This document shows, piece after piece, positions 43,991 to 52,285 of a DNA stretch of 64,000 bases; within the stretch, counting starts at the first letter, position 1; every line of letters begins with the position of its first letter. The notes beneath the pieces are model-generated. The model did not search any database. It was not told the DNA's origin and saw nothing but the letters and a program-made list of their open reading frames with translations. A program made the translations under genes and the position numbers. Origin of the DNA: Cyclobacteriaceae bacterium (GTDB lineage: Bacteria > Bacteroidota > Bacteroidia > Cytophagales > Cyclobacteriaceae); assembly GCA_028285445.1 (NCBI GenBank), contig JANQPQ010000050.1:1-64000 (forward strand), written 5' to 3'.

Positions 43991-45049
43991 TCAGCTACGT
44001 GCCGTTTTTGCTTTCTTGAAGATAGGCAACTGCTTGAAAACATACCATCCATCTTTTAACGTCATATAATCCACCCCCATTTGGTTGTTAATACGACTGA
44101 TTTTAAGCAAGGTACGCATATGCTTGAACAGCGTCTTATAGGCTTTGATCAATGAAAATCCCGGATGGTAAATATGGGCAGGCTCGGCACCAGCTCCATT
44201 AAGCTCCAGTATTTTAACGTCGCCATTGTTTAGCGCTTCAATGGAAGCACAACGCAGGTCAAATCTGCCTATATAAAACCCACTGATCTCTGAGGCGATT
44301 TTATCAAAAGCGCGGTCCATGTCTTGGTTAATCAAGTGATTGCCGTTGTAAAAGGCTGTACCCCGTGAATGATTTCCAATTGGGACTAATTCTAGCTCTT
44401 CCCCGTCATCAAGTACTTTGTCAATAACATCTGCCCGAGCTATTTCCAGTGTTTCCAGTTGAAGTTTCGCTCGCGGATTGCTCAGAACAAGCTCCCTCAC
44501 AGTAGACTTACCATCTCCTTTTACTGAAAGCATCTCCTTAACCACAATAGAGCTAACCTTTCCCTTAGATTTATTTGGATAGCGATAGTACATCACACCA
44601 AGCTCTATGGGCAGGTCTATATACTCCTGGACCAAGAAATCCTGGTCGATAATTTCCAGATAACTATCCAGATCTGTTTCATTATCTATTTTTTCTACCA
44701 GCAGACCCCGTTCTCCCACATCCGGCTTGAATATTAACGGATACTCCAGGCCGGACTCCTCAATTTTTTGAAGTATTTCATCTTTTGATGCTGTAGCTGC
44801 AAATAGCAAGGTGACGGGCTTAAGGTCAGGAGATATCTCATCGAATATCTTAATCTTAGACTCGCCAAGCATTCCTCCATATTCTATTCCAGGGTTAGAT
44901 GCTGAAAAGAAGAATAACGACCTGGCGCGAATAGACAACCAAAGCCAGTAGAACATGATAGGGATGTAAACAACTTCGAACGGCCAGTACTCCCAACTAT
45001 TCAGCCGTATCCAAAAATTGCTGTTCTTAATTCTCCGCATGATGCTCAT
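43991..45049 (-). CDS. ATP-grasp family protein with N-terminal membrane segment
   Basis: A 352-residue protein. After a hydrophobic N-terminal segment (WPFEVVYIPIMFYWLWLSI, about 22-41) comes an ATP-grasp fold with PLIFKPDVGERGLLVEKID, FLVQEYIDLPIELGVMYYRYP, VVKEMLSVKGDGKSTVRELV and the metal/substrate region FDLRCASIE...ILELNGAGAEPAHIYHPG. It is often labelled D-alanine--D-alanine ligase, but real Ddl motifs are absent, so it more likely ligates another amine and carboxylate. It pairs with the LysE exporter; a small-molecule or peptide-making and export role is a guess. Confidence 0.8.
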   Translation of the reverse strand: MSIMRRIKNSNFWIRLNSWEYWPFEVVYIPIMFYWLWLSIRARSLFFFSASNPGIEYGGMLGESKIKIFDEISPDLKPVTLLFAATASKDEILQKIEESGLEYPLIFKPDVGERGLLVEKIDNETDLDSYLEIIDQDFLVQEYIDLPIELGVMYYRYPNKSKGKVSSIVVKEMLSVKGDGKSTVRELVLSNPRAKLQLETLEIARADVIDKVLDDGEELELVPIGNHSRGTAFYNGNHLINQDMDRAFDKIASEISGFYIGRFDLRCASIEALNNGDVKILELNGAGAEPAHIYHPGFSLIKAYKTLFKHMRTLLKISRINNQMGVDYMTLKDGWYVFKQLPIFKKAKTARS

Positions 45050-45070
45050 AGAGCAACTAGCAAGGTAAGC

Positions 45071-45583
45071 TTAATTTGCAGTTTGTTGCTTCTGATACTT
45101 GATGGTAGAAACAGCAACCCCAAAGCCCTCAGGCAATGTAACCTCCGGACACAACTCTTTCACGCCAATTTTCAAGATAGCCATATGGTGGATGGCATGC
45201 TCTATATTGTAAACAAGCTCTCGATAGTAAGTTGTGGTTACTTCCTCACTAATGTCATTTTCTGTGCTATAGCAAGCTGCTAATTTGAAAGCTTTATCAT
45301 TGGGATTCCTATCAAGGAAGTAGATGATTTTCTCAATCACTGAGATGGCTATTTTCGGATCCTCCTCAATGTTCTTATCGTGCCTTCTCTTGTCATAGTC
45401 TACCGATCCAGTCGCATATCCATCCATGAGGCAGATAAAAAATTCAAGTGTATGACGAATGTGCTGACCAAGCGTTGAGTTATTCAATGCCGGAACCGGT
45501 TTCGCAAAATTCTCCTCTCCAATATCCTTAATCAAACCTGAAAGCTGGTTCAGGACATTGCTTACTGCGTGCTTTAATTCCAT
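45071..45583 (-). CDS. DinB-like protein
   Basis: A 170-residue protein of the DinB/DUF664 four-helix family. The metal-binding His pattern is visible: STLGQHIRHTLEFFI near residue 33-45, then NIEHAIHHMAILKIGVKE near 125. Many family members are metal-dependent thiol or other transferases, but this one has no assigned reaction. It is followed by the ATP-grasp gene on the same strand with 21 bases between. A promoter-like element lies upstream. Confidence 0.82.
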   Translation of the reverse strand: MELKHAVSNVLNQLSGLIKDIGEENFAKPVPALNNSTLGQHIRHTLEFFICLMDGYATGSVDYDKRRHDKNIEEDPKIAISVIEKIIYFLDRNPNDKAFKLAACYSTENDISEEVTTTYYRELVYNIEHAIHHMAILKIGVKELCPEVTLPEGFGVAVSTIKYQKQQTAN

Positions 45584-45617
45584 AAACTAAAAAACATTAA
45601 AAGGAATAATATTAGTT

Positions 45618-45647
45618 CAAACGTAATCGCGAGTGGGTCAGGTCAAT
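45618..45647 (-). promoter_or_regulatory. Putative promoter for the DinB gene
   Basis: On the minus strand ATTG (45647-45644), 18 bases, then TACGTTTG (45625-45618), matching TAnnTTTG. A second match TATATTTG lies farther upstream at 45667-45660. Confidence 0.45.
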
Positions 45648-45681
45648 TTTCGCTACCGGCAAATATACGGCAAAAACATCG

Positions 45682-45715
45682 GAGGTTTTTATATTTTTTT
45701 TCTAATAAAAGCCTC
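45682..45715. other. Imperfect inverted repeat in the recX-dinB gap
   Basis: GAGGTTTTTAT (45682-45692) and ATAAAAGCCTC (45705-45715) form an 11-bp stem with one G-U wobble and a 12-base loop. It lies 77 bases beyond the recX stop on the minus strand and just above the dinB promoter; it could be the recX terminator. Confidence 0.4.
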
Positions 45716-45791
45716 ACAAAACTGTAAGAATTCGGCTTCTAGGCGTATTAATGGCCCCTTTTGGCTAGGCCGTGATCCTTGCTATGAATTG

Positions 45792-46223
45792 TCATTCCTC
45801 AAACTCTTCCCTTATTACCTGCCATATAATGTCTGCCTCGAAGCCCTTTGCCTGCAGGTAGTTCGCTAGTCTGTTGCGTGCTGTGTATCCATCTGATTCT
45901 GCAAGGGATTTCCATTTTCTATAACTAAGCTGACGAAGAGTTTCTAAATAATCTGTTTGTGGTATCTCCCTTAACGATGATTCAATTTGATCCTCTGAAA
46001 TGTCGTGTAACCGCAGTCCTTGCCGTATTTTTTGCTTACCCCATTTCTTCATTCTAAACTTCCCTCCGGCGTAGGCTTCGGCAAACCGTTTCTCGTCGAC
46101 GAAACCCTCATCGATCAGCTCCGCAATCAAATCTTTCGATGCCTCTGGTTTTAGGTTGAAGCCCTCTAGTTTCTGCCGCACTTCTTTGATAGAGCGCTCC
46201 TGGTAGGCGCAGAAGGAAGCCAT
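45792..46223 (-). CDS. recX: RecX family regulatory protein
   Basis: Inhibits or modulates RecA filaments. The 143-residue protein has the helical RecX repeats with ASFCAYQERSIKEVRQKL, ELIDEGFVDEKRFAEAYAGGKFRMKKWGKQKIRQGL and ANYLQAKGF. The ATG at 46223 is the first usual start, but the codons upstream (LEEGLHYKEIRQK) also look like the conserved first RecX helix. Between them and the preceding TAA there is no ATG, GTG or TTG. So either the helix is truncated or a CTG near 46262 or 46250 is used. It follows ycxB on the same strand, out of the operon by 45 bases. Confidence 0.82.
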   Translation of the reverse strand: MASFCAYQERSIKEVRQKLEGFNLKPEASKDLIAELIDEGFVDEKRFAEAYAGGKFRMKKWGKQKIRQGLRLHDISEDQIESSLREIPQTDYLETLRQLSYRKWKSLAESDGYTARNRLANYLQAKGFEADIIWQVIREEFEE

Positions 46224-46268
46224 CTTCTGGCGGATTTCCTTATAATGCAGACCTTCCTCCAGAGTAGG

Positions 46269-46742
46269 TTATTTAATATATCCTTTCCTTCTTAGGATGG
46301 TCTCAACGAACTTTATCTGGTTGTCAGAATTGAAAACCTTAAAGGGAAGGTAAATGAACTGTGCTTTGGAAATTACCAGGGCGAAGTGGTCTTTCCCTTT
46401 CCAGGCCCTGCGAATTTGCTCCCATTTCAGTGGCATGCCTTGCTTTGAGCTAATCTTTATTAAAACTTGCCTGCTATCGATTTCATAGCTTAGCTTTTCG
46501 AATAGCATTTTGCCTTGCTCCATTTGGGTCATGCCAGCAAATTGAATTAGCCAAAAAAGCAAGTACAAAACGAAACCGATTCCAGCCCCGATAAACCACC
46601 AATTTGAAGGAATGATAAAGGCGCCACTACAGATGGCGAAAACTATTAACAGCACCCACCACTGTTCCTTGAGAATGTTCTTCATTCCCAAACGAATGTA
46701 TTTTCCAGTGGCAAGTTTAAATTTCCTGGTCTTAACTATCAT
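46269..46742 (-). CDS. YcxB-like membrane protein
   Basis: A 157-residue protein with two membrane helices (WWVLLIVFAICSGAFII and WWFIGAGIGFVLYLLFWLIQF), followed by a YcxB-type C-terminal beta domain (RQVLIKISSKQGMPLKWEQIRRAWKGKDHFALVISKAQFIYLPFKVFNSDNQIKFVETIL). The family is of unknown function. It lies 12 bases downstream of a possible 29-residue membrane peptide frame that follows nadC, so all three are likely cotranscribed. Confidence 0.8.
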   Translation of the reverse strand: MIVKTRKFKLATGKYIRLGMKNILKEQWWVLLIVFAICSGAFIIPSNWWFIGAGIGFVLYLLFWLIQFAGMTQMEQGKMLFEKLSYEIDSRQVLIKISSKQGMPLKWEQIRRAWKGKDHFALVISKAQFIYLPFKVFNSDNQIKFVETILRRKGYIK

Positions 46743-46754
46743 TTCAGCTGATTT

Positions 46755-46844
46755 CTACGTGCAGTGATGAAAGTACATGAGGAAAATGACGGTGATCACT
46801 ACAGCCTCCAATAACAGTGCAATAATATTTCTTTTCTTTTTCAA
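46755..46844 (-). CDS. Possible new 29-residue single-pass membrane peptide
   Basis: Directly after the nadC stop (TAA at 46847-46845) the same frame runs on from a TTG for 29 codons to TAG. It starts KKKRNIIALLLEAVVITVIF: four basic residues, then a roughly 17-residue hydrophobic helix, ending in FHHCT. This is the shape of a small inner-membrane protein with its N-terminus in the cytoplasm. It fills the 97-base gap between nadC and ycxB almost exactly. It is too short for routine gene finders and I know no family for it. A TTG start and an adjacent TAATTG arrangement are the weak points; it could be chance. Confidence 0.4.
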   Translation of the reverse strand: MKKKRNIIALLLEAVVITVIFLMYFHHCT

Positions 46845-47702
46845 TTAAAATGCCTTCAGGCTCATATCAAGACTGCGGTTGCTATGAGTAAGGGCACCGA
46901 CGCTAATGAAGTCTACTCCGGTGGCCGCTACCGCTGCAATGGTATCCTCGGTGATACCTCCGCTAGCCTCTGTCTCACATCGGCCACCAATTATTTCTAC
47001 TGCCTCTCTCATTTCTTGGAGATTCATATTATCAAGCATAATACGATCTACACCCCCTATTTCCAGCACTTGTTTCACTTCAGGGATGTTCCTGGTTTCC
47101 ACCTCTATACTTAACTTCCTGCCTGATTGCTTCAGATATTCATGGGTGGCATTGATAGCTTGCTCGAATCCGCCAGCAAAATCAATATGATTGTCTTTGA
47201 GCATGATCATATCAAACAACCCATACCGGTGGTTATGCCCTCCTCCGATAGTTACTGCCCATTTCTCAGCAAGCCTGAAGTTGGGAGTAGTTTTCCTGGT
47301 ATCGAGAAGCTTGGCTTTTGTGCCAGACACTAAATCCACCAACCGGCCGGTGTATGTGGCAATACCACTCATCCTTTGTAAACAATTTAGCACCAATCTT
47401 TCGGCAGTTAGTATGGCACGCGCCGAGCCAATCACCGTGAAGCCAATGTCTCCAGGTTTGATTTCTGTGCCATCTCCGAGTAGCATATTCACTTGAAGAG
47501 AAGGATCTACAACATGGAAAATGTCATGGGCCAGATCCAATCCGGCTATTATCCCAGTATCCTTAATTATTAGCTGCGCTCGGCTCCGCGCTTCCGCTGG
47601 AATTGATGATAGCGTACTGTGGTCGCCATCTCCAACATCCTCGACTAAGGCCAATCTAATGAATTGATTCACAGCATCACTTGTAACATAAGCAGGTCGC
47701 AT
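46845..47702 (-). CDS. nadC: Nicotinate-nucleotide pyrophosphorylase (carboxylating)
   Basis: Makes nicotinate mononucleotide from quinolinate and PRPP in NAD synthesis. I start it at the ATG at 47702 (MRPAYVTSDAVNQFIRLAL, 285 residues); an upstream ATG at 47741 adds an unlikely 13 residues. Visible are VEDVGDGDHSTL, the catalytic/PRPP region LNCLQRMSGIATYT, LDTRKTTPNFRLAEKWAVTIGGGHNHRYGLFDMIMLKDNHI, IEVETRNIPEVKQ, and the C-terminal GALTHSNRSLDMSLKAF, which is the usual end. It is downstream of DUF4783 on the same strand. Confidence 0.97.
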   Translation of the reverse strand: MRPAYVTSDAVNQFIRLALVEDVGDGDHSTLSSIPAEARSRAQLIIKDTGIIAGLDLAHDIFHVVDPSLQVNMLLGDGTEIKPGDIGFTVIGSARAILTAERLVLNCLQRMSGIATYTGRLVDLVSGTKAKLLDTRKTTPNFRLAEKWAVTIGGGHNHRYGLFDMIMLKDNHIDFAGGFEQAINATHEYLKQSGRKLSIEVETRNIPEVKQVLEIGGVDRIMLDNMNLQEMREAVEIIGGRCETEASGGITEDTIAAVAATGVDFISVGALTHSNRSLDMSLKAF

Positions 47703-47765
47703 GCTGCAAAAATAAAAAAACCTCACCATCAGGTAAGGCATATATAACCCTAAAGTCTCTTTTGA

Positions 47766-48164
47766 CTATTCCTTTATGAAGTTCATCTCGTAAACGAGTA
47801 GCTTACCTCCGAACTCCTTGATCCTCATCCAGACCCGATATTGCCCTCGTTTGCATGTATACTTTCCTATAGCATATTTGAGGCCGCCCTTCGAGGTTCC
47901 ATTGTGAATGATTTCAAAACCATCAGGGGGGTTTTTCTTGAAGAACTCTTTGAGTACATACTCCGCCTGCATGCGGTTGTAGCTGGATATATCTCCCTCC
48001 AAATTCAGTTCTACTGTTTGATTGAGATACCGCGCCAACTCTTTGGAACTGCCGGCTTTAAGTGCAGTCTCTACCCGAGAGATAATATCCTCCTGTGCCT
48101 CACCACCAGATGTGATGAAGATCAATAGTACCAGCGTTAAATATCGTATTGCCCTTACAACCAT
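47766..48164 (-). CDS. DUF4783 family exported protein
   Basis: A 132-residue exported protein with a signal peptide (VRAIRYLTLVLLIFITSGGEAQ). The mature part resembles a cystatin/NTF2-like fold: RVETALKAGSSKELARYLNQTVELNLEGDISSYNRMQAEYVLKEFFKKNPPDGFEIIHNG and GKYTCKRGQYRVWMRIKEFGGKLLVYEMNFIKE. This is the DUF4783 family, which often sits next to nadC in Bacteroidota as I recall. Function unknown. It has a candidate promoter 32 bases upstream. Confidence 0.8.
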   Translation of the reverse strand: MVVRAIRYLTLVLLIFITSGGEAQEDIISRVETALKAGSSKELARYLNQTVELNLEGDISSYNRMQAEYVLKEFFKKNPPDGFEIIHNGTSKGGLKYAIGKYTCKRGQYRVWMRIKEFGGKLLVYEMNFIKE

Positions 48165-48195
48165 ACCTTCTGCCTCATTTCGCCTTTCTTTTGAC

Positions 48196-48203
48196 CAAAA
48201 CTA
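48196..48203 (-). promoter_or_regulatory. Putative -7 element for the DUF4783/nadC unit
   Basis: On the minus strand it reads TAGTTTTG, matching TAnnTTTG, 32 bases before the ATG at 48164. It is back to back with the gpmI element. Confidence 0.4.
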
Positions 48204-48293
48204 TGCCAAAAAAGGCCCAAGCAGGCTGAAATAGCTAATTGGATGACTAAAATTATATAATCTACCTTCAGTTACAAACTTAGCCCTTATAAT

Positions 48294-48301
48294 TATATTT
48301 G
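48294..48301 (+). promoter_or_regulatory. Putative -7 element for gpmI
   Basis: TATATTTG matches TAnnTTTG, 21 bases before the first ATG of gpmI. Confidence 0.4.
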
Positions 48302-48321
48302 CATCCCTAAACCTGGCTGAG

Positions 48322-49857
48322 ATGATGAAAATGGGAAAGAGAGTTCTGCTGATGATATTAGATGGTTGGGGGCATGCCACCAACAAGGAGGTCTCAGCCA
48401 TCGATGCCGCCTCCACTCCATACATTGATAGTCTTTATCAGAAATACTCCCATAGCAAACTTGATGCTTCGGGAATGGCTGTAGGTCTGCCTGATGGACA
48501 AATGGGGAATTCTGAAGTAGGGCATATGAATATTGGAGCAGGCAGGGTGGTGTATCAGGATTTGGTGAAGGTTAATCGAGCCATTGAAGATGGTACTTTG
48601 GCAGCTAATCCATACCTTACCAACGCGCTGGAGTATGCAAAAACTAACAATCGCAAGGTGCACTTGATCGGTCTGGTTTCAGATGGCGGTGTTCATTCAC
48701 ATATACAACACTTGAAGGGCTTCTGCTCAATAATGCAAGGTGCTGGTATTCAGGATTTCTATTTACACGCTTTTACGGATGGCCGCGATACTGACCCCAA
48801 AAGCGGTTTGGGTTTTCTGGAAGAAATTCAAGACCATCTCAATATTACTGGTGGTAAGTTGGCAAGTGTGATTGGAAGATATTATGCAATGGATAGAGAT
48901 AAGAGATGGCAGCGGGTGAAATTAGCTTACGATTGCTTGGTTAATGGAGTAGGAGAGCAAACCAACGACCCTTTGGAGGCGATGAAAGCTTCCTATACCC
49001 AGGGAGTCACTGATGAATTTATCAAACCAATTGTGGCTGCTAATGAAAGCGATCAACCGGTGGCAAAGATAGAAGCAGGAGATGTAGTTATCTGCTTCAA
49101 TTTCCGCACTGATCGTGGTAGGCAAATAACGGAAGTACTTACGCAGCAAGACTTTCCTGAGCATGGAATGCAGAAACTCTCGTTGCGATATCTGACCCTC
49201 ACCAATTACGATAATACCTTTGTTGATGTGCAGCCAATTTTTGAAAAGGACAACCTTGAAAATACTTTAGGCGAAATACTATCTGCAGCGGGCAAAAAGC
49301 AGATAAGGATAGCGGAAACTGAAAAATACCCCCATGTCACTTACTTCTTTTCAGGAGGCCGTGAGAAAGAATTTGAAGAAGAGACGCGTATTTTATGCCC
49401 TTCACCTAAAGTTGCCACCTACGACCTACAACCGGAAATGAGTGCTGAAGATATCCGCGATGTCATCATTCCGGAGATAACAAGCAACAGTGCCGACTTC
49501 ATTTGCCTTAATTTCGCAAATCCGGATATGGTTGGACATACCGGTGTTTTTGAAGCGGCAGTAAAGGCTTGCGAAACGGTAGATAAATGTGCTGGGGCTG
49601 TTATTGATGCCGCATTGGAAAACGACTACTTTACCATCGTAATTGCAGATCACGGCAACTCTGATATGATGATCAACCCGGATGGCTCCCCAAATACGGC
49701 ACATACTACCAACCTGGTTCCCTGTATTATGGTTGATGCTGAATATAAAGGCCTTGCAAAAGATGGTAAGCTAGGGGATATTGCTCCTACCATCCTCAGA
49801 GCGATGAACATCGCTATTCCATCAGAGATGACAGGTGAAGTTTTGATAGATGGCTAG
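48322..49857 (+). CDS. gpmI: 2,3-bisphosphoglycerate-independent phosphoglycerate mutase
   Basis: Interconverts 3- and 2-phosphoglycerate in glycolysis, with two Mn ions and a phosphoserine. The 511-residue protein has LMILDGWG (metal Asp14), GNSEVGHMNIG with catalytic Ser64, FTDGRDTDPKSG, FRTDRGRQITE, and the second metal site IADHGNSDMM with HTTNLVPCI. The start may be the first, second or fourth codon (all Met); the difference is trivial. It is the first gene of an operon with a lipoprotein and an ABC exporter; its stop overlaps the lipoprotein start by 8 bases. Confidence 0.97.
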   Translation: MMKMGKRVLLMILDGWGHATNKEVSAIDAASTPYIDSLYQKYSHSKLDASGMAVGLPDGQMGNSEVGHMNIGAGRVVYQDLVKVNRAIEDGTLAANPYLTNALEYAKTNNRKVHLIGLVSDGGVHSHIQHLKGFCSIMQGAGIQDFYLHAFTDGRDTDPKSGLGFLEEIQDHLNITGGKLASVIGRYYAMDRDKRWQRVKLAYDCLVNGVGEQTNDPLEAMKASYTQGVTDEFIKPIVAANESDQPVAKIEAGDVVICFNFRTDRGRQITEVLTQQDFPEHGMQKLSLRYLTLTNYDNTFVDVQPIFEKDNLENTLGEILSAAGKKQIRIAETEKYPHVTYFFSGGREKEFEEETRILCPSPKVATYDLQPEMSAEDIRDVIIPEITSNSADFICLNFANPDMVGHTGVFEAAVKACETVDKCAGAVIDAALENDYFTIVIADHGNSDMMINPDGSPNTAHTTNLVPCIMVDAEYKGLAKDGKLGDIAPTILRAMNIAIPSEMTGEVLIDG

Positions 49858-50440
49858 ATACTTCTTCATATTATTACTGGTCGCTTCTGCATGCGTCACT
49901 CCTGAGCAATCAGGTAGTTCGCAATCATATTTTGATATTAAGCCCGTTCTGCAGGACCAGCTTTCAAACATGATAAGCTTATCGCCACAGATAAGAAAAA
50001 TAGCCCAAATCGGTGATTCAGTCGAAACCCAGGTAATGGTACCGGACAGCGCACAATGGGCAAACGAGCTCAATATTTTCTTCAATGCAGATATCAACAA
50101 GCCCGTGCTGCGTGGTGAATACCAGGAAGTAGAAATTCCATCTGAACCTTCAAGTAATCTGAAGATCTTGTCCTATCAAGCGGTAAATAAAGATGCTGGA
50201 CTCAAGGTGGAATCTTTGAAGATATTCTACGTTGACAGTCACCAGGATATCAGGAAAATTGAAGCCACTCTTGTTGAAGGAAACGCCCTATTCGAAGGCC
50301 GCACGAATCTCCAATTGGAGTTAAACGAAGATGGAAACCGAGACTTAATTCTACACAAATTCATTATCGAAGGGGCGCAAAAAATGGTTACTGTAGATAG
50401 TGTATTGTATCGGGTAGAAGTGGAAGTGCTGATACCATGA
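49850..50440 (+). CDS. Unknown lipoprotein, gpmI-ABC exporter operon
   Basis: A 196-residue lipoprotein with lipobox VASAC (MARYFFILLLVASAC). The mature part is a mix of strands and helices (ISLSPQIRKIAQIGDSVETQVMVPDSAQWANELNIFFNADINKP, then a beta-rich half ending VDSVLYRVEVEVLIP), with no family I can name. Its start overlaps gpmI by 8 bases and its stop overlaps the ABC exporter start (ATGA), so it is translationally coupled to both and may serve the exporter. Confidence 0.75.
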   Translation: MARYFFILLLVASACVTPEQSGSSQSYFDIKPVLQDQLSNMISLSPQIRKIAQIGDSVETQVMVPDSAQWANELNIFFNADINKPVLRGEYQEVEIPSEPSSNLKILSYQAVNKDAGLKVESLKIFYVDSHQDIRKIEATLVEGNALFEGRTNLQLELNEDGNRDLILHKFIIEGAQKMVTVDSVLYRVEVEVLIP

Positions 50441-52245
50441 TAAATCGACGAGGCAAGCCCGCAGTGGGCCAAGATCAGGACCCAGACGCCAAAAAACTCA
50501 GCAAGAAAAGTCTGAAGAAGCTACTTGGCATTTTCAAGTATACGCTTCCCTATCGCACTAATTTCATTTTGGGAATGATTGCTCTCCTTTTTTCCAGCTC
50601 TACCCTATTGGCCTTTCCATACTTTGCAGGCAAATTACTGGATGCGGCTCAAGGTAAAACCGACTGGATTCTGAAAGGAATTAACCAGATAACCATTGGA
50701 TTAATTCTCATATTGCTGGTACAAAGTATTTTTTCCTTCCTGAGAATCTATCTCTTTGCAAGAGTAAGTGAAAAAGCCATAGCGGATGTACGGTACGACC
50801 TTTACAAAAAACTAATGCTTTTACCAATTAGCTTCTACGACAACAACCGGGTCGGAGAGCTAATCTCGCGTATTACCTCTGATGTATCTATGCTGAAATC
50901 TGCCTTCACCACTACTCTGGCTGAATTTATAAGGCAGATCCTTACCCTTCTTATCGGCACCATTGCCATAATATTCATTACACCGAAGTTATCGGGATTT
51001 ATGTTTGCAACCTTTCCATTCATCGTAATTACTGCCATCATTTTTGGGCGATTTATCAGAAGGCTTTCTAAGCAAACTCAGGACGAACTGGCGACTACCA
51101 ATATTATTGTAGAAGAAACTTTGCAAGCCGTGCGTGTTGTAAAAGCTTTTACAAATGAGGTTTTTGAAAGAAATCGCTATCGCAAATCGCTGAGCTCCGT
51201 AATCTCTGTGGCATTGAAAGCAGCGACCTACCGTGGCATGTTTGCTTCATTCATAATTTTTGGCCTATTCGGGGGAATCGTTATGGTGATGTGGTATGGA
51301 GCAACGCTGGTCCAAAACGGTGACATTTCGGTGGGTGATTTACTGTCTTTTGTTCTCTACACCACTTTTATTGGCGGTTCTATTGGTGGCTTAAGTTCAA
51401 TCTATGGCGAAATACAAGCTGTAGTAGGAGCAACCGAGCGGGTGCTGGAAATTAACAATGAAACAGTTGAGAGTGGAACCGAGGGCAAAGGAAATACCCC
51501 TGATTTCACCCAGCCCTTAAGCTTTGAGAATGTCTCCTTCCAATATCCTAGCAGAAAGGAGTTGGCTGTGCTGCAGGATCTGTCTTTTTCAATTAACCCT
51601 GGCGAGAAAGTAGCATTGATTGGCCAAAGCGGTTCTGGTAAATCAACCATAACCCAGCTCATATTGCGGTTTTATGAATCAACCAGTGGGAACATTTTGC
51701 TTGGAAGTGAGAACATCCTCGGTTTAGATCTCTATAGTTATAGGGAAGAAATAGGTATTGTTCCACAGGAGGTGATCTTATTTGGAGGTTCGATCAGAGA
51801 GAATATTGCCTATGGTAATACTGAGGCCTCCGAGGAAGAAATCAATCAGGCGGCAAGTAAAGCCAACGCGCTGGAGTTTATTGAAACATTTCCGGAAGGG
51901 CTCAACACCATTGTTGGAGAAAGAGGGATAAAGCTCTCTGGAGGCCAAAAGCAAAGGATTGCCATTGCCAGGGCCATTCTCAAAGACCCGAAAGTACTTA
52001 TCCTGGACGAGGCAACAAGCTCACTTGACACCGAATCGGAAATATTGGTGCAAGGTGCACTGGATAAATTAATGGAAGGCAGGACCTCGCTCATTATAGC
52101 GCATAGATTATCAACCATACGCAATGCAGACAGAATCATGGTAATAGAGCAAGGTGGCCTTAAGGAGTCTGGAACTCACCAGGAATTAATGGCCAAAGAT
52201 GATGGCCAATACAGCCACCTGCTTAAGCTTCAGTTTGAGGAATAG
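50437..52245 (+). CDS. ABC transporter, permease-ATPase fusion (MsbA-like)
   Basis: A 602-residue half-transporter that works as a homodimer. Six membrane helices (residues 45-320) form the type 1 exporter fold, with the intracellular RVSEKAIADVRYDLYKKLMLLPISFYDNNRVGELISRITSDV. The ATPase has Walker A GQSGSGKST (about 396-404), Q-loop VPQEVILFGGSIRENIAYG, signature LSGGQKQR (about 500) and Walker B VLILDEATSSLD, with H-loop IAHRLST. The substrate could be lipid A, another lipid or a drug. It is the last gene of the gpmI operon. Confidence 0.93.
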   Translation: MINRRGKPAVGQDQDPDAKKLSKKSLKKLLGIFKYTLPYRTNFILGMIALLFSSSTLLAFPYFAGKLLDAAQGKTDWILKGINQITIGLILILLVQSIFSFLRIYLFARVSEKAIADVRYDLYKKLMLLPISFYDNNRVGELISRITSDVSMLKSAFTTTLAEFIRQILTLLIGTIAIIFITPKLSGFMFATFPFIVITAIIFGRFIRRLSKQTQDELATTNIIVEETLQAVRVVKAFTNEVFERNRYRKSLSSVISVALKAATYRGMFASFIIFGLFGGIVMVMWYGATLVQNGDISVGDLLSFVLYTTFIGGSIGGLSSIYGEIQAVVGATERVLEINNETVESGTEGKGNTPDFTQPLSFENVSFQYPSRKELAVLQDLSFSINPGEKVALIGQSGSGKSTITQLILRFYESTSGNILLGSENILGLDLYSYREEIGIVPQEVILFGGSIRENIAYGNTEASEEEINQAASKANALEFIETFPEGLNTIVGERGIKLSGGQKQRIAIARAILKDPKVLILDEATSSLDTESEILVQGALDKLMEGRTSLIIAHRLSTIRNADRIMVIEQGGLKESGTHQELMAKDDGQYSHLLKLQFEE

Positions 52246-52285
52246 GTTGACAATGAGTTTGCCCAAAAGTTAGTAACTTTATTAA

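Noticed and set aside
43991-45049. Naming the ATP-grasp protein D-alanine--D-alanine ligase
   Set aside because: The Ddl substrate motifs and N-terminal domain are missing; only the ATP-grasp fold is supported.
45633-45869. 78-codon frame on the plus strand in the recX-dinB gap
   Set aside because: It runs into recX on the opposite strand and has no protein-like features.
47191-47496. 101-codon open frame on the plus strand
   Set aside because: Antisense to nadC, no recognisable protein features.
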